From contig NW_006763142.1 in NCBI RefSeq assembly GCF_000264905.1, positions 980,597 to 1,044,596 of the forward strand: a stretch of 64,000 bases of DNA, in the 5' to 3' direction. Every line of letters starts with the position of its first letter. The first letter of the stretch is position 1. Below are positions 34,701-46,587 of this stretch, piece by piece. Below the pieces are notes generated by a model that saw only the letters and a list, made by a program, of their open reading frames with translations, did no database searches and was not told where the DNA came from. A program made the translations under genes and the position numbers. The stretch comes from Stereum hirsutum FP-91666 SS1. Its lineage: Eukaryota; Basidiomycota; Agaricomycetes; Russulales; Stereaceae.

Positions 34701-36045
34701 TTCGTTTTTCCTCGGAGAAGGTTTCAACGATGGTCGGTTTACTAATTGCGCTTTGTGTTTGTGTTCGTGCTCGATAGACGTCATGCAGGTCTCGCACAAC
34801 TACTTCGAGAACGGTATCGCGTACTTCACCCGTCGTATCAACAAGTGTATCTCCTTCGCTTGCTGCAACGGAGAAGTCGCGCCCTTCGTCGGTCACAATG
34901 CTTTCCTCCGCTGGCAAGCCGTCCAGGACGCGTCCTTCATCGACCCCGCGGACAAGCTCGAGAAGATCTGGTCAGAGTCCCATGTTTCTGAGGATTTCGA
35001 TATGGCGATGAGGTTGCAGCTTCGCGGGTATATCATCCGTTGGGCGACGTATTCGCTCGGTGGGTTCAAGGAGGGTGTGTCGCTTACGATCGATGATGAG
35101 TTGAATAGGTGGCAGAAGTATTCGTACGGTTGCTCAGAGTGAGTTCTCTCTTCTAGCCCTTCGCATTCTCGTTTGCTCTTGCTCTTGGTGGCACAAATGC
35201 TGACCGTCGTCTTTCTTTCGCGCAGGCTGCTCTTCAACCCCTTCATCCGCTGGTTCACCCGCGGCCCCATCGCCCCCCAGATCCACAGGTTCATCTGGTC
35301 CACCGCGCCCTTCCACTACAAGATCTCGATGCTGGCCTACATGTTCTCCTACTACGGTATCGCCGGCTCCATCACGATCTCCATCATTAACTACTGTCTC
35401 CTCGGCTGGCAGTTCCCCATCGACGATTTCTACATGCATTCGTTCGAGATCTGGCTCGCTACGACCGTCGTCTTCTTCGGGTCGGGTAATATCGGGTTCA
35501 CGATTTTGGAGTATCGCTTGGGTGAAAGGGGCTTGGTTATGGGTCTGTTTGAGAATATTAGATGGATACCTTTCTTGTGCGTTTTTTATTCTCTCCTCTG
35601 CTACTTACATCTACGTTGTTGACTGACAATGACTCGAACCGAAACAGCTTCTTCTTCTTCGGCGGTCTTTCCATCCCGCTCTCGCAAGCCGTCCTCGCCC
35701 ACATGTTCTCCTACAACATCCAGTGGGGCGCGACGAAGAAGGAAGTCGAGCGGTCGAATTTCTTCAAGGAGATCCCGAAGATCGTCACCCGGTTCTGGGT
35801 CCAGCTCTCGATCTCCATCATCCTCATCGCGGCGATGGTCATACTCTCGACGTCGCTTGTGCCGCTGCAGTGGAAGATCGACGGGTCGGCGTGGGCTGTG
35901 ATTTTCCCGCTGGCGGTGTCGGTGTCGTGTCATATTTTGTTCCCGGTATGTTTTTTTGTTGATTTATTTGGGGGGAGAGGGATGGATGCTGATTGTGTTT
36001 TTCTAGATCGTGCTCAACCCGTGGTTGATGGTGTTCTCGTACTAA
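31757..36045 (+). CDS. Family 2 glycosyltransferase, ZtGT2-like (hyphal-growth GT2)
   Basis: Membrane-bound processive-type GT2, related to the filamentous-fungal GT2 required for hyphal growth on solid surfaces. Eleven exons: 31757-32016, 32920-33028, 33087-33522, 33593-33702, 33776-33826, 33897-34118, 34192-34699, 34778-35138, 35226-35576, 35648-35945, 36007-36045; 2745 nt, 914 aa. Signature segments: HISIQMPVYKESLEAVLAPS, TIFINDDGMQ, EIILIVDSDTIVPEDCF (DxD region), SHNYFENGIAYFTRRINKCI, FVGHNAFLRW, SEDFDMAMRLQLRGY, ELNRWQKYSYG and WGATKKEVERSNFFKEIPKI. Two helices precede the catalytic domain (at FALVAVMPLLLCV and beyond) and several follow it. The polysaccharide made is unknown. The first intron (32017-32919) is 903 nt, far longer than the other nine. 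Confidence 0.92.
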
Positions 36046-37556
36046 GCGCGGCCTTCTCTCTGCTCGTCTATCTGCCTGCTTTTCCTTCTCTCCATTCCGT
36101 TTCACTGCCTGCTTGCTCTCAACTCGGACTCTGCGCACGACCACGCGTTCTCTCTTCTCTCTGTTCTCATACCACATAGACATCGACTGCAATCACATAC
36201 ATACATACATACATACATACGCATACGCATATCGCATACATGCACACACTCTTTTTAGAACCTGCTAACTATAACCCAAATCCAACCCCCTTGCTACCTA
36301 CCACTGCTCTTCTCGTCGCTCGTTCGTTCATCCTGCCGTGGTCTGCGTATTTCGTTGAACGATATGATATGTATGTGGTTCGGTCGTGGTCTTCCCGCCA
36401 TGCAAGGACATCGCTAGATTATCTGTGTATACCCAACCATCGTACCCTGCAGTGCGCTTCCCCCCCTCTCCTCTCTCGTCTCCCCATCGCGCTCTCATCC
36501 ACACTCACACTCACTATCTCACCACGACGCTCGACTCACCACGTCCCCCGCTGTGCGACGAAGTTTTTGCTCTGCTCGGACTTATAGCTTGTTGTACGTA
36601 CGGCCTGCTCGATGACGTGACGTGGCGGGGTGGGTGTTGTCTGCTGATGATGCGTCTGTCTGTCTGTTAGTTAAAATACTGCTTATTGTCTTTTACTTTT
36701 TTCCCTCTCCTCTTTTACTTTTGCGTTTGACTTTGCCCTCTCTCTTTATCTTGGCTACGAACACTTTCGAACAAATCATTCGTTTGTGTTTTCGTTGGGT
36801 GGTCTGCAGATGCATATACGATCGATTCGGTTTTCTCTACCTTGTTATTCCGTGCAGTCAGTCAGTCAGCCTTGTATATAGCATAGCATTCACGCGCATG
36901 CATGCCGTTGCGTTGTTCTCTACGACCTGAATTTGGGACTCTTTCCTGTTTAGCTTCTTTTTGCTTACTTTGTTCGATTGACGACCCGTCCGCCTTTCGG
37001 CATTCTGTCAATGAGGTACGGTTTACGGTAGGTGCCCCTGTCGCTTCGTCAACCGGGACCTCTGCCCGTTCCCGAGTCGTTTCTCCTCCACCTTTTCTTG
37101 TTCGCGTTCGTAATTGCATATAATGGGGCATAATTCCAGTTTTGATGATGTTGCTGTTGCTGTCGTTGCGTATTGGTTCGTGGGACCCGGATGGTTTCGT
37201 CTCGGGAGGTTGAAGCTTGGATTGAATTGCATGAGGTACTTATTCGGTGAGCTGTGTGGTTTAGACTCCCGAAGTTGGAGGCGGAGCAAAATTGGGCAAG
37301 TTTCAAAGGAGGATGATGTGTCTGAGGAGGCTCGACTTCTCCGCGGAGACATGGCTACTACTGAGAGTTCGATTTGCTATTTGAGGCCCTCGCAAGTGCT
37401 TATATATCAGACGGTTCACGGTAAGATGGTTCTTGGTATTGATGGGCAGGTCAATTGTTCGGCATAAATACTGAGATAGCGGAGGACTTTTTTGTCTGGC
37501 AATGTAGATGGGATAGTGAATACCACTGATAACCTATTGTTGTTGACCTTATTCCA
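36046..37556. other. Intergenic region downstream of GT2
   Basis: This holds a (CATA)n microsatellite at about 36197-36222 and pyrimidine-rich sequence. No supported gene is seen. Confidence 0.45.
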
Positions 37557-37629
37557 TCCCTGGTAGTATATCGGTTTAGTACACGCGCCTGTCACGCGCG
37601 AAAGCGGGGTTCGACTCCCCGCCAGGGAG
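37557..37629 (+). tRNA. tRNA-Asp (anticodon GTC)
   Basis: The acceptor TCCCTGG pairs with CCAGGGA, followed by discriminator G. The D arm is GTAT/GTAC. The anticodon stem CGCGC/GCGCG closes the loop CTGTCAC, whose middle GTC reads Asp codons. The T arm is CGGGG-TTCGACT-CCCCG. There is no intron; the length is 73 nt without CCA. Confidence 0.94.
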
Positions 37630-37969
37630 CTAGCGTATGTCCTGGATAACCTTTTTCTTCTCGGGTTTCTCGGAGCACCTGTATTGTGTTCATTACTCCG
37701 TGTTTCTGATTTTTGTTTAATGCTAGTATAGGATCCGTGATCATGGTTTCTACCCATGCAAGATGCCTTGCTTGATCAATAGCCCCGATAGGTCGCATAG
37801 CTTGAAGCAGTGGTATGTGCATCATACGAACACTTAGCAATATCCGTCGAAACCGTTGTACGGAGGCAACTCCCATATATTCACTAGAGCCTAAGCTTAA
37901 GAGACATCGGTGAGAACAAGACATATGCAAATCCAGCGCCAGCCCTTTTACGAAGAGGCCCTAGCATTA
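37630..37969. other. Intergenic region between tRNA-Asp and the CUE gene
   Basis: A T-rich stretch (CTTTTTCTTCT near 37650) follows the tRNA and could serve as RNA polymerase III terminator. Nothing else is recognisable. Confidence 0.4.
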
Positions 37970-39014
37970 TCATGATTGTGTCGCCGCCTGCTGCTGCTGC
38001 TTCTCCAGCATTCTCCTGTAAAGCCAGTCATCAGCCCCACTCACCCATCCGATAGAAGAACATGAAAAATTGAAACACTCACTGTCTCGCAGCAAGGATC
38101 ATCCTCTCCTTCCTCTCCCTCAAACTCCTCTCCCTCTTCTCAGCCGTATCCTCCCACGCGGCCTTGCCTCCAGCCTCCTCGAGCTCCAACGCCACCTTCC
38201 TCGCCTGCTCCTGTTTCTCCAGTTCTGCGGCCCGCTGTTCGAGCTTGAACCGCGAGATGAGGGTTTCGGATTTACGGGAGGCGGATGCTGAGGAGGACGC
38301 TAAGCCGGTTGGTGTGGCGCCTGGGCGGGCTTGCGGGGCTGTTGGGGCGGGTTGGCGGGGATATATTGTGAAATAGGCTGGTGGTGGCTATGGAATGGGG
38401 TCGAACGAAGGGGTTGGACGCGATGAAATGGCAAAGAGATGTGGTATGAGTGAAGAGCGAGATAGATGAGTAATGATGGACGAAAGTGGCGCACTGCGTC
38501 GAGGAATCCCCGTTCTAAAATCTTCTCTGTCGTCCGCTCCACCGACCCCGTACGCAACAGATCATAATGCACGTTTTCTCTGTGAAGTGTGAAGAAAGAC
38601 CACCATGGTCACGTCAGACATTGCGGGTCGTGTGCACCAGGCACTACTCACCGCGGTATATCCGGGAACATGCCACATATCTGGTTCGTCTATTACATTC
38701 AATGAAATTCTTCAGTCGGTCGCATTCGCCTGGTTATACGAGCAGAACGATAGACGTACCATCTCGTCCGACACTTTCTTGGGCTTGAACTTAAGCGCCC
38801 TCGCAGCAGCCACATCTCCAGATGACTCTGCGCCTGTTCCACCAAGTGGCGTCATAATCATAAGTTTAAAGCAAGCAAGGTCAGAACGCAGAACCCGGAC
38901 AGATTTATATTTTGTTGAACATTGAACAAAGACGAACGTACTCGGAGACGTGACCCAGCGGAAGATGAAGATGATGACAGCAAAGGCAACGATAGCGTTC
39001 ACGACTTCGGCCAT
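37970..39014 (-). CDS. CUE-domain ER-membrane protein (Cue1-like)
   Basis: Probable ER-associated degradation factor that recruits a ubiquitin-conjugating enzyme. Six exons: 39014-38942, 38833-38760, 38689-38652, 38579-38495, 38387-38083, 38015-37970; 621 nt, 206 aa. Residues 4-21 are a membrane helix (VVNAIVAFAVIIFIFRWV). A short linker leads to the CUE domain at about residues 45-90: VSDEMTNQICGMFPDIPREN, then HYDLLRTGSVERTTEKILER with the MFP and di-leucine landmarks. The rest is a proline-rich segment (YFTIYPRQPAPT) and a charged coiled coil (FKLEQRAAELEKQEQARK) ending in a Gln run. The Cue1 assignment rests on domain order. Confidence 0.87.
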
Positions 39015-40365
39015 GAGATCACAACAACGTCGAGAGTGGACCTAAGACCCAAGAGAAACAGAAAAGTAGGGAGACTGAGAGTTAATATAGATACGGTAAG
39101 TCGACAGTAGACGCGTGAGGTGAGTTGACAGAAAGGAAGTAGTTGAAAGGGTGGTGGTGGTGGTGGTGGTGGATGGCGGTCAGCGATGCGGCGCTGAGCC
39201 GACGCGATGAGTCGGAGGCTTGGATTACGCCACCTCACTATCATGCCACTGTGGCACCCCAACATCCTTGGTTTTATGGGAGACTTGCCCTTGTGCTTCA
39301 TCCCCCAAAGTCGTGTTCGGAACAGTAAACGCACGGTCCAATCTACGCATAGATTTCTTCGTGAATCCCCTGATTTATGTACGCTCCAGGTGTGCATACA
39401 TTCACGCACGGTCAACGGCTCCTCCTCCATACGTATACAAAAAATCCATTCCAGAGCCTGAGAGCGACGTACTTATATATCGAAAGTACGAGAGACGAGA
39501 GACGAGTAGCGAAAAGCGAAAAGCCAAAGTCCGATAACATATATAACAAATCGACACTGCACCCACATCCACACCCATATATTCCAGAACGAATACATGC
39601 ATACGTACGTGCAGACAAGATTCACATTGACAGCGACAGCGACGACGACTCTGAGCGAAGCGGAGGGGGGAAAGAAGTGGTCAGAAGGGACGGAAGGGAC
39701 TTGAGATATATAAATAGAGGAAGACAGAAAGAAACAGAGGAAGAGAACAGAGATATCGAGAGCGAAAAGATGAAGGTAAAGAAAAGCTTGAACCATGGAC
39801 CGAGGACGGAGACGAAGACGAAGGCAGGGTAGGGGATTGAAACTGAGTCGATACTGTGATATCTGATACAGTGAGCCGAGCTGATCAGAGCAAACAGAAC
39901 AGGAGGAAAAAAACAATAATAAAGAAAATACGAAATCGAAATCAAAAAAACAGACACAAACGAAGATGGGCCCGCGAATCTGTTACGAGATAGTCCGAGG
40001 GTTGGGTGGGAGAGGGCATGCAAAATGTGCAGCATGCGGTCAAGATATGTGTGTGCATAGACAGCAGACGACGATAAGACAAGAAAGCGGTCAAACGGTC
40101 GAAGGGGTCGAAGGGGTCGAAGATCGAATGTGGGGTATGTATGTAGGATCTGTATCTGTGAGTGTGTATGTATGTACGTATACATTGGGTTGTAAAAAAA
40201 GACGACGGGCGAGGGGACGGCAGGTCAGGAAGGACGAACGGATGCATCGGCAGGTCAGGTAGGACGGACGGATTGACGGAAGGATGCATTGAAGGATGCA
40301 TCGGCGGGGAAGGACGGACGGGCGGAGCGGTGGAACGATAGAAGGAAGTGGAGGAAGAATCTACT
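39015..40365. other. Intergenic region with low-complexity DNA
   Basis: This lies between the start of the CUE gene and the stop of the Ypk1-like kinase, both minus. It contains GGT repeats (39148-39172), GA-rich runs and a GGACGG/GGATGCATCGGCAGG-type repeat at 40215-40320. ORFs there are repetitive and not supported as genes. Confidence 0.45.
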
Positions 40366-43300
40366 TTACAGCCCATTCGCATAACTGATACTCTCGCTCA
40401 AATGCTCGTCCGCAGGATTATACGTGAACCCCTGGAACTGATCCTGCACCGTCTTCGAGAGCTGCGAGTCCTGGACGACGGAGTCCTGTGCAGCCTCGCT
40501 CGTGAACTCTTGGTCGAAATTGGCGACGTCGAGCACGGATTCCTACGCGGCAGAAATATCAGGTTAGCGAGGAGAGTATAATTCTGCGAGGGGTGATACT
40601 TACCACACTAGGCTTGAATGGCGGTTGGATTTTCTTCTGCAACAACCTGCGTACGCCACAGGACATCAGTTTCACATCCCCCGCAAAGAAAATAAGATCC
40701 GCAATTCAAAAAGCCAAGAACTCACTTCTGCCAATCCACATGCCTCGCAAAGAACGCATGCCTCTTAATCTCCTCCCCCCCATTCGCACCCAACCTCTTC
40801 GCCGGATCCCTCTGCAACAGCTGCGCGATCACGCTCCTCGCCTCGCTTCCCATATCCTCCGGGAACGTCAACGGGTCCTGCAATATCCGCTGATACATCA
40901 CGTTCACGTTCTCATCGTAGAACGGCGGGATGCCGACCATCATCTCGTACAGGAGCACGCCGAGCGTCCACCAGTCGACGGTCTTTGTGTACCCTTGCGA
41001 TTCGAGCAGCTCGGGGGCGATGTATTCCGGGGTGCCGCAGAATGCTGGTGGTGATGATGATCGACAGGTGTGAGTTCAAGGTCAGAGGGTCGGAGGAAGA
41101 GGTGGTGGAAGCGGAGGTGGAGGTGGAAGAGGAGGGTGGATGCGAAAGGAAGAAAGAGAGAGCACGTACTGTTCGTCTTCTCTGTCTCCGACATATTGAG
41201 CTTACACAGCCCGAAATCGCAGAGCGCGATATGGCCCGTATAATCGAGCAGGATGTTCTCCGGCTTCAGATCCCGGTAGACGACGTTGAACATATGCAGG
41301 TGCTCCAACGCCGAGAGCAGCTCCGCCGCGTAGAACCGACTCCGGTACTCGTCGAACTTTCCCTCCTTCTGCAGATGGTAGAACAGCTCTCCTCCGTTCA
41401 CTGCACTCACAATCACCACCACCACACCAGAATCAGTCAGTCATCCGCACCGACGTCAATGCATGCCATCGTACTCACCAAACGACATCACCAAATAAAG
41501 CTTATCCGGATTCTGGAACGAAAACTTCAACGGCACAATAAACGGATTATTCACCAACGCCAACACCGTCCTCTCCGCCAATATATGCGTGATCTCCCCC
41601 GGTCTCGAGGCTATATTCGCCTTGCGGATCGTCTTGAGCGCGTACACCCGCTGCGTGTCCTTCTTCCGCACCTGCATCACCTTCCCGAACGAGCCCTTGC
41701 CGATCACTTTGAGCAGGTCGAAGGCTTCGATCGTTAGGGGCTCGTTTCGAGAGGGCTTGAAGGCGATGGTGAGGTGGAAGGAGCCGGAGCCGGCGGTGCC
41801 GGTGTACCATTGGTCTGAGACGTGCTGTGTGGGTGGGCGGGTAGGTGAGCGGGTTGGGTAGGCGTGGAAGAGTGAGTGGGTTGGGTACGTGTGGATGGAT
41901 GGGTGGTATGGGCGATGGGCGATATACCGTCAACAACCAGGAACACACAAACAGAACGAAAATTACGCGAAGTGACGAGAGACGTACATGTGCGTCCAGC
42001 GCCGGCGTCAGATCCACACGAGCCATAAGCAGGTCATTTCCCATATCGTCCTGGCCTTGCACGCATTGCGCTGTTCGGAGATAGGCAGAGATGGAGATGG
42101 TCGACGTTCGTGAGACATCGCTGGAGGGAGGAGAGACGGTTGGTTAGTACGATGAGTGTATGGGGAGTAGAGTACGACAACGAATATAGAGGAAGTAGAG
42201 CACCGCGACGAAAGAAGAGGACGACGACAACAAAACCAAAGGACAACGGCAGAAAGACGAAGAACGCAGAAGCCACCCAGAACGAGTCACGGAACCTTCG
42301 CATCTCCGATCCCATTCCCAAGCATCTACTGCATGGAACACACCACACCACACCGCACAGCCCCTATCCCCTGTCCCTCAAACCATCCTCGCAGATCTTC
42401 TTTCGTTTCTATTTCTAAAAACACACGCCATCCAATCCAAAAGCTATTCCTATTCTTATACGTCCGATTCTAAACGCTCCACTGCGATACGGCTATCTTT
42501 GGCCGCCGCCTGGCCCACTCAGCACACAAACCAAATGTAAGGCGAGCGGTGCAAGTGGCGAGCGATGCATCACGCCACCGACAGGATCAGTGGATCAGTC
42601 AGTCCACGAAACGAAACGTTCGTCTGTCACCATGACATTGACAATCGAAATGGTCTGATGCAGAGGTCACTTTTTCCCCCCAATGATCCCATACTCCCAT
42701 GCCCCCACGCAACCCCACCAACACCGGTCTGAGCGCAATCATAGGCAATCGTGCGCCTCACGAAGATAAGGCATCCACAGAGGTCCACAGAGAACAACAG
42801 CAGAGGCATGAGGGATATTTATACGCCCAAACCTTCCACGCGAAGGTTCGTCGTAGGGAATGCAATCCCGCAAGCAAGTAAACAAGCAAGCGCAGGGTCC
42901 TTGAGCACTCATGATATGTCCAGTCGGCGAACTCGGTGGATGATGATGATGATGGCAACATCATCATCGTGCCGAAAGGCCCCTAACCCATTCGGAGAAC
43001 GCAATTGTCTTTGGTGCGCTGGGCTTAGGGTCTAAGTCATCTGCTGCTCCTTCGTGGATACACTGCTCGCGTCACCCACTTCATGGAGGATAGGAAGGAA
43101 GACATGTGTCGAGAGGAGAGCAGAAAGCCTTCCTCCAAGTCCGAGCGGACCCTCGCCACACGTGCAAACCCAACATGTAACACCATAACACAAGACGCAA
43201 GACGCAAGACTAAAAGCGAACAGCAAAGGGAACCCGAAAGACGAAAGCCGAAATAGAAGAGAGAGCAGGACCCACAAATTCGCCCTATAATTCCACACCG

Positions 43301-43969
43301 GATTCGCGAGATCGCCCCCGAGCGCATCGATCAGAATCTCGTTCTTGTCAAACTCGAGGACGACGTAGGGAAGCCACCAATAGCGCCGACGTTGCATGCT
43401 CTCGCGATTACTCGTCGATGTCCGGGGCGGGCCGTTCTCGAGCGCGCGTTGGATGATCTCGGGGATTTGGACGCCGGGGGAGAGGGAGAGGCCGCGGCCT
43501 GTGTACGTTGGATTTGAGAGGGATGGACGAGGGTCAGTCGGTGGCGATTTGGGGTGGGGGTGGGGGTGTGTATTTGTGGGTGGTTAGGAAGGGATGGAGG
43601 GATGATGCATGGATGGAGGGAAGTAATAGGGGCGTGAAACACAGAGACGAGCACGCACCAGATAGTATACGAATCGTAAGAACGCCAGAACGGAAGTTCG
43701 GTTGATTCGCAACATTCGGAGGCGGCATGGGCGTCGTCGAACGAGAAGGAATGGGGGTCACCGAGCGGGACGAGACCCCGAGTTCCTTCGAGTCCTTGTT
43801 TTCTGTCGTTGATAATTCACCGTCCACCATCCCACATACCCATCACAACATCACATACACACATCACATTCAACAACTCAGAGTCAGCAGGAAAGTAAAG
43901 AGAGGGGAAGGAAAGGGGAAGGGGAAGGAGAGGAAAAAACGCACTCTTTGAGCCGAGTTTCCAGGACAT
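40366..43969 (-). CDS. AGC-family serine/threonine protein kinase, Ypk1/SGK type
   Basis: Kinase of the TORC2-Ypk1 branch controlling sphingolipid synthesis and the membrane-stress response. Nine exons: 43969-43945, 43802-43659, 43498-43276, 42120-41988, 41824-41479, 41400-41170, 41044-40726, 40646-40604, 40542-40366; 1641 nt, 546 aa. The N-terminal C2-like region has YVVLEFDKNEILIDALGG, NPVWNYRANFDVSR and GNDLLMARVDLTPALDAH. Kinase motifs: VIGKGSFGKV (P-loop), YALKTIRKANI (Lys), YRDLKPENILL, DFGLCKLN and TFCGTPEYIAPELL (activation-loop Thr). The C-terminal hydrophobic motif is FQGFTYN. The third intron (43275-42121) is 1155 nt, unlike the ~50-170-nt others. The ssSPT gene at 2195-2686 acts in sphingolipid synthesis, which Ypk1 controls in yeast. 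Confidence 0.92.
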
Positions 43970-44091
43970 CGTCGTCGTGGTCGAAGAGGGAGGTGGCCAT
44001 CACGACAGGGCTCAGGAAGGTCGATACCCCTTTGGCGCCCGGAGCGCCACACACGCCCGATCGGGATGCAATGGCGCCACAGCACAGTATA
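43970..44091. promoter_or_regulatory. Upstream region of the Ypk1-like gene
   Basis: Only about 120 bp separate the kinase start codon from the left end of the foldback transposon at 44092. The promoter of this gene may therefore lie partly within the element. No specific motif is claimed. Confidence 0.3.
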
Positions 44092-44783
44092 CTGTACTAT
44101 TTCGACCCCAAGTTCAGTCACACGTCACAGAGACCCCCTCGGTGAACTCCATATGGCCGAGGGTCACAGGTCACAGGCCGCTGTGAACCAAGGAAAAACC
44201 CTTAGAAAATCAATATTTTTCGGCTCGCGCCTCCGGCGCGACATATATGGGCATTTTCGGCGATTTCCGGCCCCTTGTGAACTCAAAGTCACAGCGGGGC
44301 GCGGCCTTCGGCCGCTACAGTGTAGGCCCACTCCTTGATCCGCCACTTTGAATCAATTCATTTTCTTGCTCCCCTTCCCGTATTCATTCAAACGGTCAAC
44401 TCTGAGGTTCATATCATCCACAAAGGACCTCAGAATAAAATATACACGGTGCCCAAGGTGAGTGAGCATTATTGGGAGACCAAAATGTGGTGTGGCACCC
44501 GAGCGCCACAAAGTATGGTTCCTTGATCCAACCCCGCACTGCACGATTCCCCCTCATAACAGTAATGCATGCTCATTCAGGTACTCAATATAGCCTTAAG
44601 TGTCCCATACCTACAGTTTTTAAGAGTGTTCTTCAAGCTGGGGGAGCTGTAGGCGGCAGATTTGCAGTGGATCAAGGACCGGGGTTGGATCAAGGAGTGG
44701 GCCTACACTGTATGAACTACGATTTTGCCAAGTTCACGGCGTCACAGGTCACAGGCCGTGAACTTGGGGTCGAAATAGTACAG
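44092..44783. mobile_element. 692-bp non-autonomous foldback DNA transposon with TA target-site duplication
   Basis: The left end CTGTACTATTTCGACCCCAA + GTTCA (25 bp) is perfectly repeated in inverse at the right end, and TA flanks both sides (44090-44091 and 44784-44785). A second, internal 25-bp inverted pair, ACAGTGTAGGCCCACTCCTT + GATCC, lies near 44318 and 44684. A third pair, CCTTGATCCAACCCCG, lies near 44521 and 44680. So the element has nested inverted repeats. No transposase ORF is present. The TA duplication suggests a Tc1/mariner-like mobiliser. Confidence 0.8.
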
Positions 44784-46587
44784 TAGTAAGCAACGGTGTC
44801 CTCTGCAACGATCATGACTTTCTTGCCACTTCCACAGCTTTCTCGAAAGTACTGGTATGCATCCCATGACAGTCAGCAGCTTGACTCGTCATTTAATTTA
44901 CTTTCGGTGCTCATCGATGAAGCCGTCCGTACTTATTCACGACAACGACTCGGCTGGGCCACACACTGGCAGCCTGAGCAAAGCCCCTTTCCAAGTCTCC
45001 CTCGCTTGGCCTTCGCACATCTATATCTTGGGAGGGATCTAACCAGTCCACTGATCCTACATATCTACGTCATTTGCGGGGACATCGTTTCTGCATTCAC
45101 TGGTCGTAAGTTACATATCGACACTCCCGTCACATCATGATGGATTTCAATTTCAAGACCACAATCGATTACACGCCATAAACATCAGTCACTACGACCA
45201 CGGAATGTATGATTCTATGAAGCGAAGTTACTTGATTATCCACTATCATTCGTGAACAAGAACAAGAACAAAAACAAGAACAAAAACAAGCACAAGCACA
45301 AGTACACAAACATAGTCTCGAGCCCGAGCCCAACATGACGGTTCAAAGTCGCTACAGTATCACGAGGTCGGACGTGAGGTGTAGTAATATGTGAGGTGCC
45401 AGCGAATGCGTTCGTCTTCTATGTATATGTAGCAGCACGAACATTAATTTCCTATCCGTTCCCGCCTGCCAGTGAACAACTAGTAGTATTATGTAGAAGA
45501 CGGACTTCAATCGACTACCGAGGCCGTTGTGCGAGTGGGATGTTTAATCAGAACAAGCCAGCTCTCAATTGAATATTGAATATTGAATGTTGAGGGAACA
45601 GTGGGCCCAAACTCAAGCGTCTGTACAAGATAGTACAAGATCCGGTCTCGAAGCATATTGAATCTTCAAGTTCGCTGTCAGGCACGACTGACGAGCACAC
45701 GAAACAGAACAGAACAGAACAGAACAGAGTACATACGAGACCCAGACGTGGCAAGGGCGAACCGCGGCCGGTGTATATACTACATGCGGGTTCCAAAGCG
45801 CTCCGAGTCGCAGCGCTGGCGAGGACTAGGACCGAGATGCCACGTAGAGTTAGCGGAGCAAGATAGAATTGAGTGAATTGACCCGAGGATGAGGATGAGG
45901 ACGAGTCTAGCGTTGGTACTGTAGTGCCTCCGAAAGCTATAGTAACACGATTGAAAGGACCCAAGTATTCGGGACGAGTGAGTCGGATGAGCAGCATGGG
46001 ACGCTTAGACTGAGTCGAGTGAGTTGAAAAGCGCTCAGTGGTCGGTACGAAGGAGGGCTTTGTTCATGAGCGTCCAGTACCACTGATCGGAGATTCAAGT
46101 ACCGAGAAGAGTAACTACTTAGAGTTGCTGGGCCGTTGAGTAGTCGAACCCATCGAGCCCTCAAACGAACAACAAGCCGTCCAGCATAAGTATTATAGGA
46201 GACCTCGGAAGCGCGCAGCGGGTGAGGAAGTGTCACCCACGCGTTCACCTTCCAAGAAACAAGGCGAAGAAAGACCGATGCGAGAGAAAGAATGCCGTAG
46301 ACCAGACCTCGCCGAGCGTGGATACGATGAACACGATGCCGAAGAATAACGAGTGCAGCCCAGAAAACCTCGAGAAACAAGCCAAAATAAAGCGCTCCTG
46401 TGACGCGTGCGTGAAGAGCTCTCGCAAGGCACATGGAGAGTCTGTGCCTAACCTTCGCGCGGGGTTAGGGGGATCCGTAAATAGGTTGCTGTAGCGGAGT
46501 TTGAACCCGTAATTAGACAGAGCCCTGCAGCTCCGAGCAGGCCCCGCTGGCCACGCCATCCAAACCACCCCTTCCCTCCTTGTCGCT
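44784..46587. other. Intergenic region
   Basis: No supported gene. Simple repeats occur at about 45248-45300 (AACAAG/AACAAA units) and 45704-45729 (ACAGA units). ORFs on both strands lack recognisable motifs. Confidence 0.45.

Noticed and set aside
31757..36045. Chitin synthase
   Set aside because: The gene is GT2-family and membrane-bound, but the segments NYFENGIAYFTRRINKC and WGATKKEVERSNFFKEI match the hyphal GT2 (ZtGT2) group, and the chitin-synthase QRRRW motif is absent.
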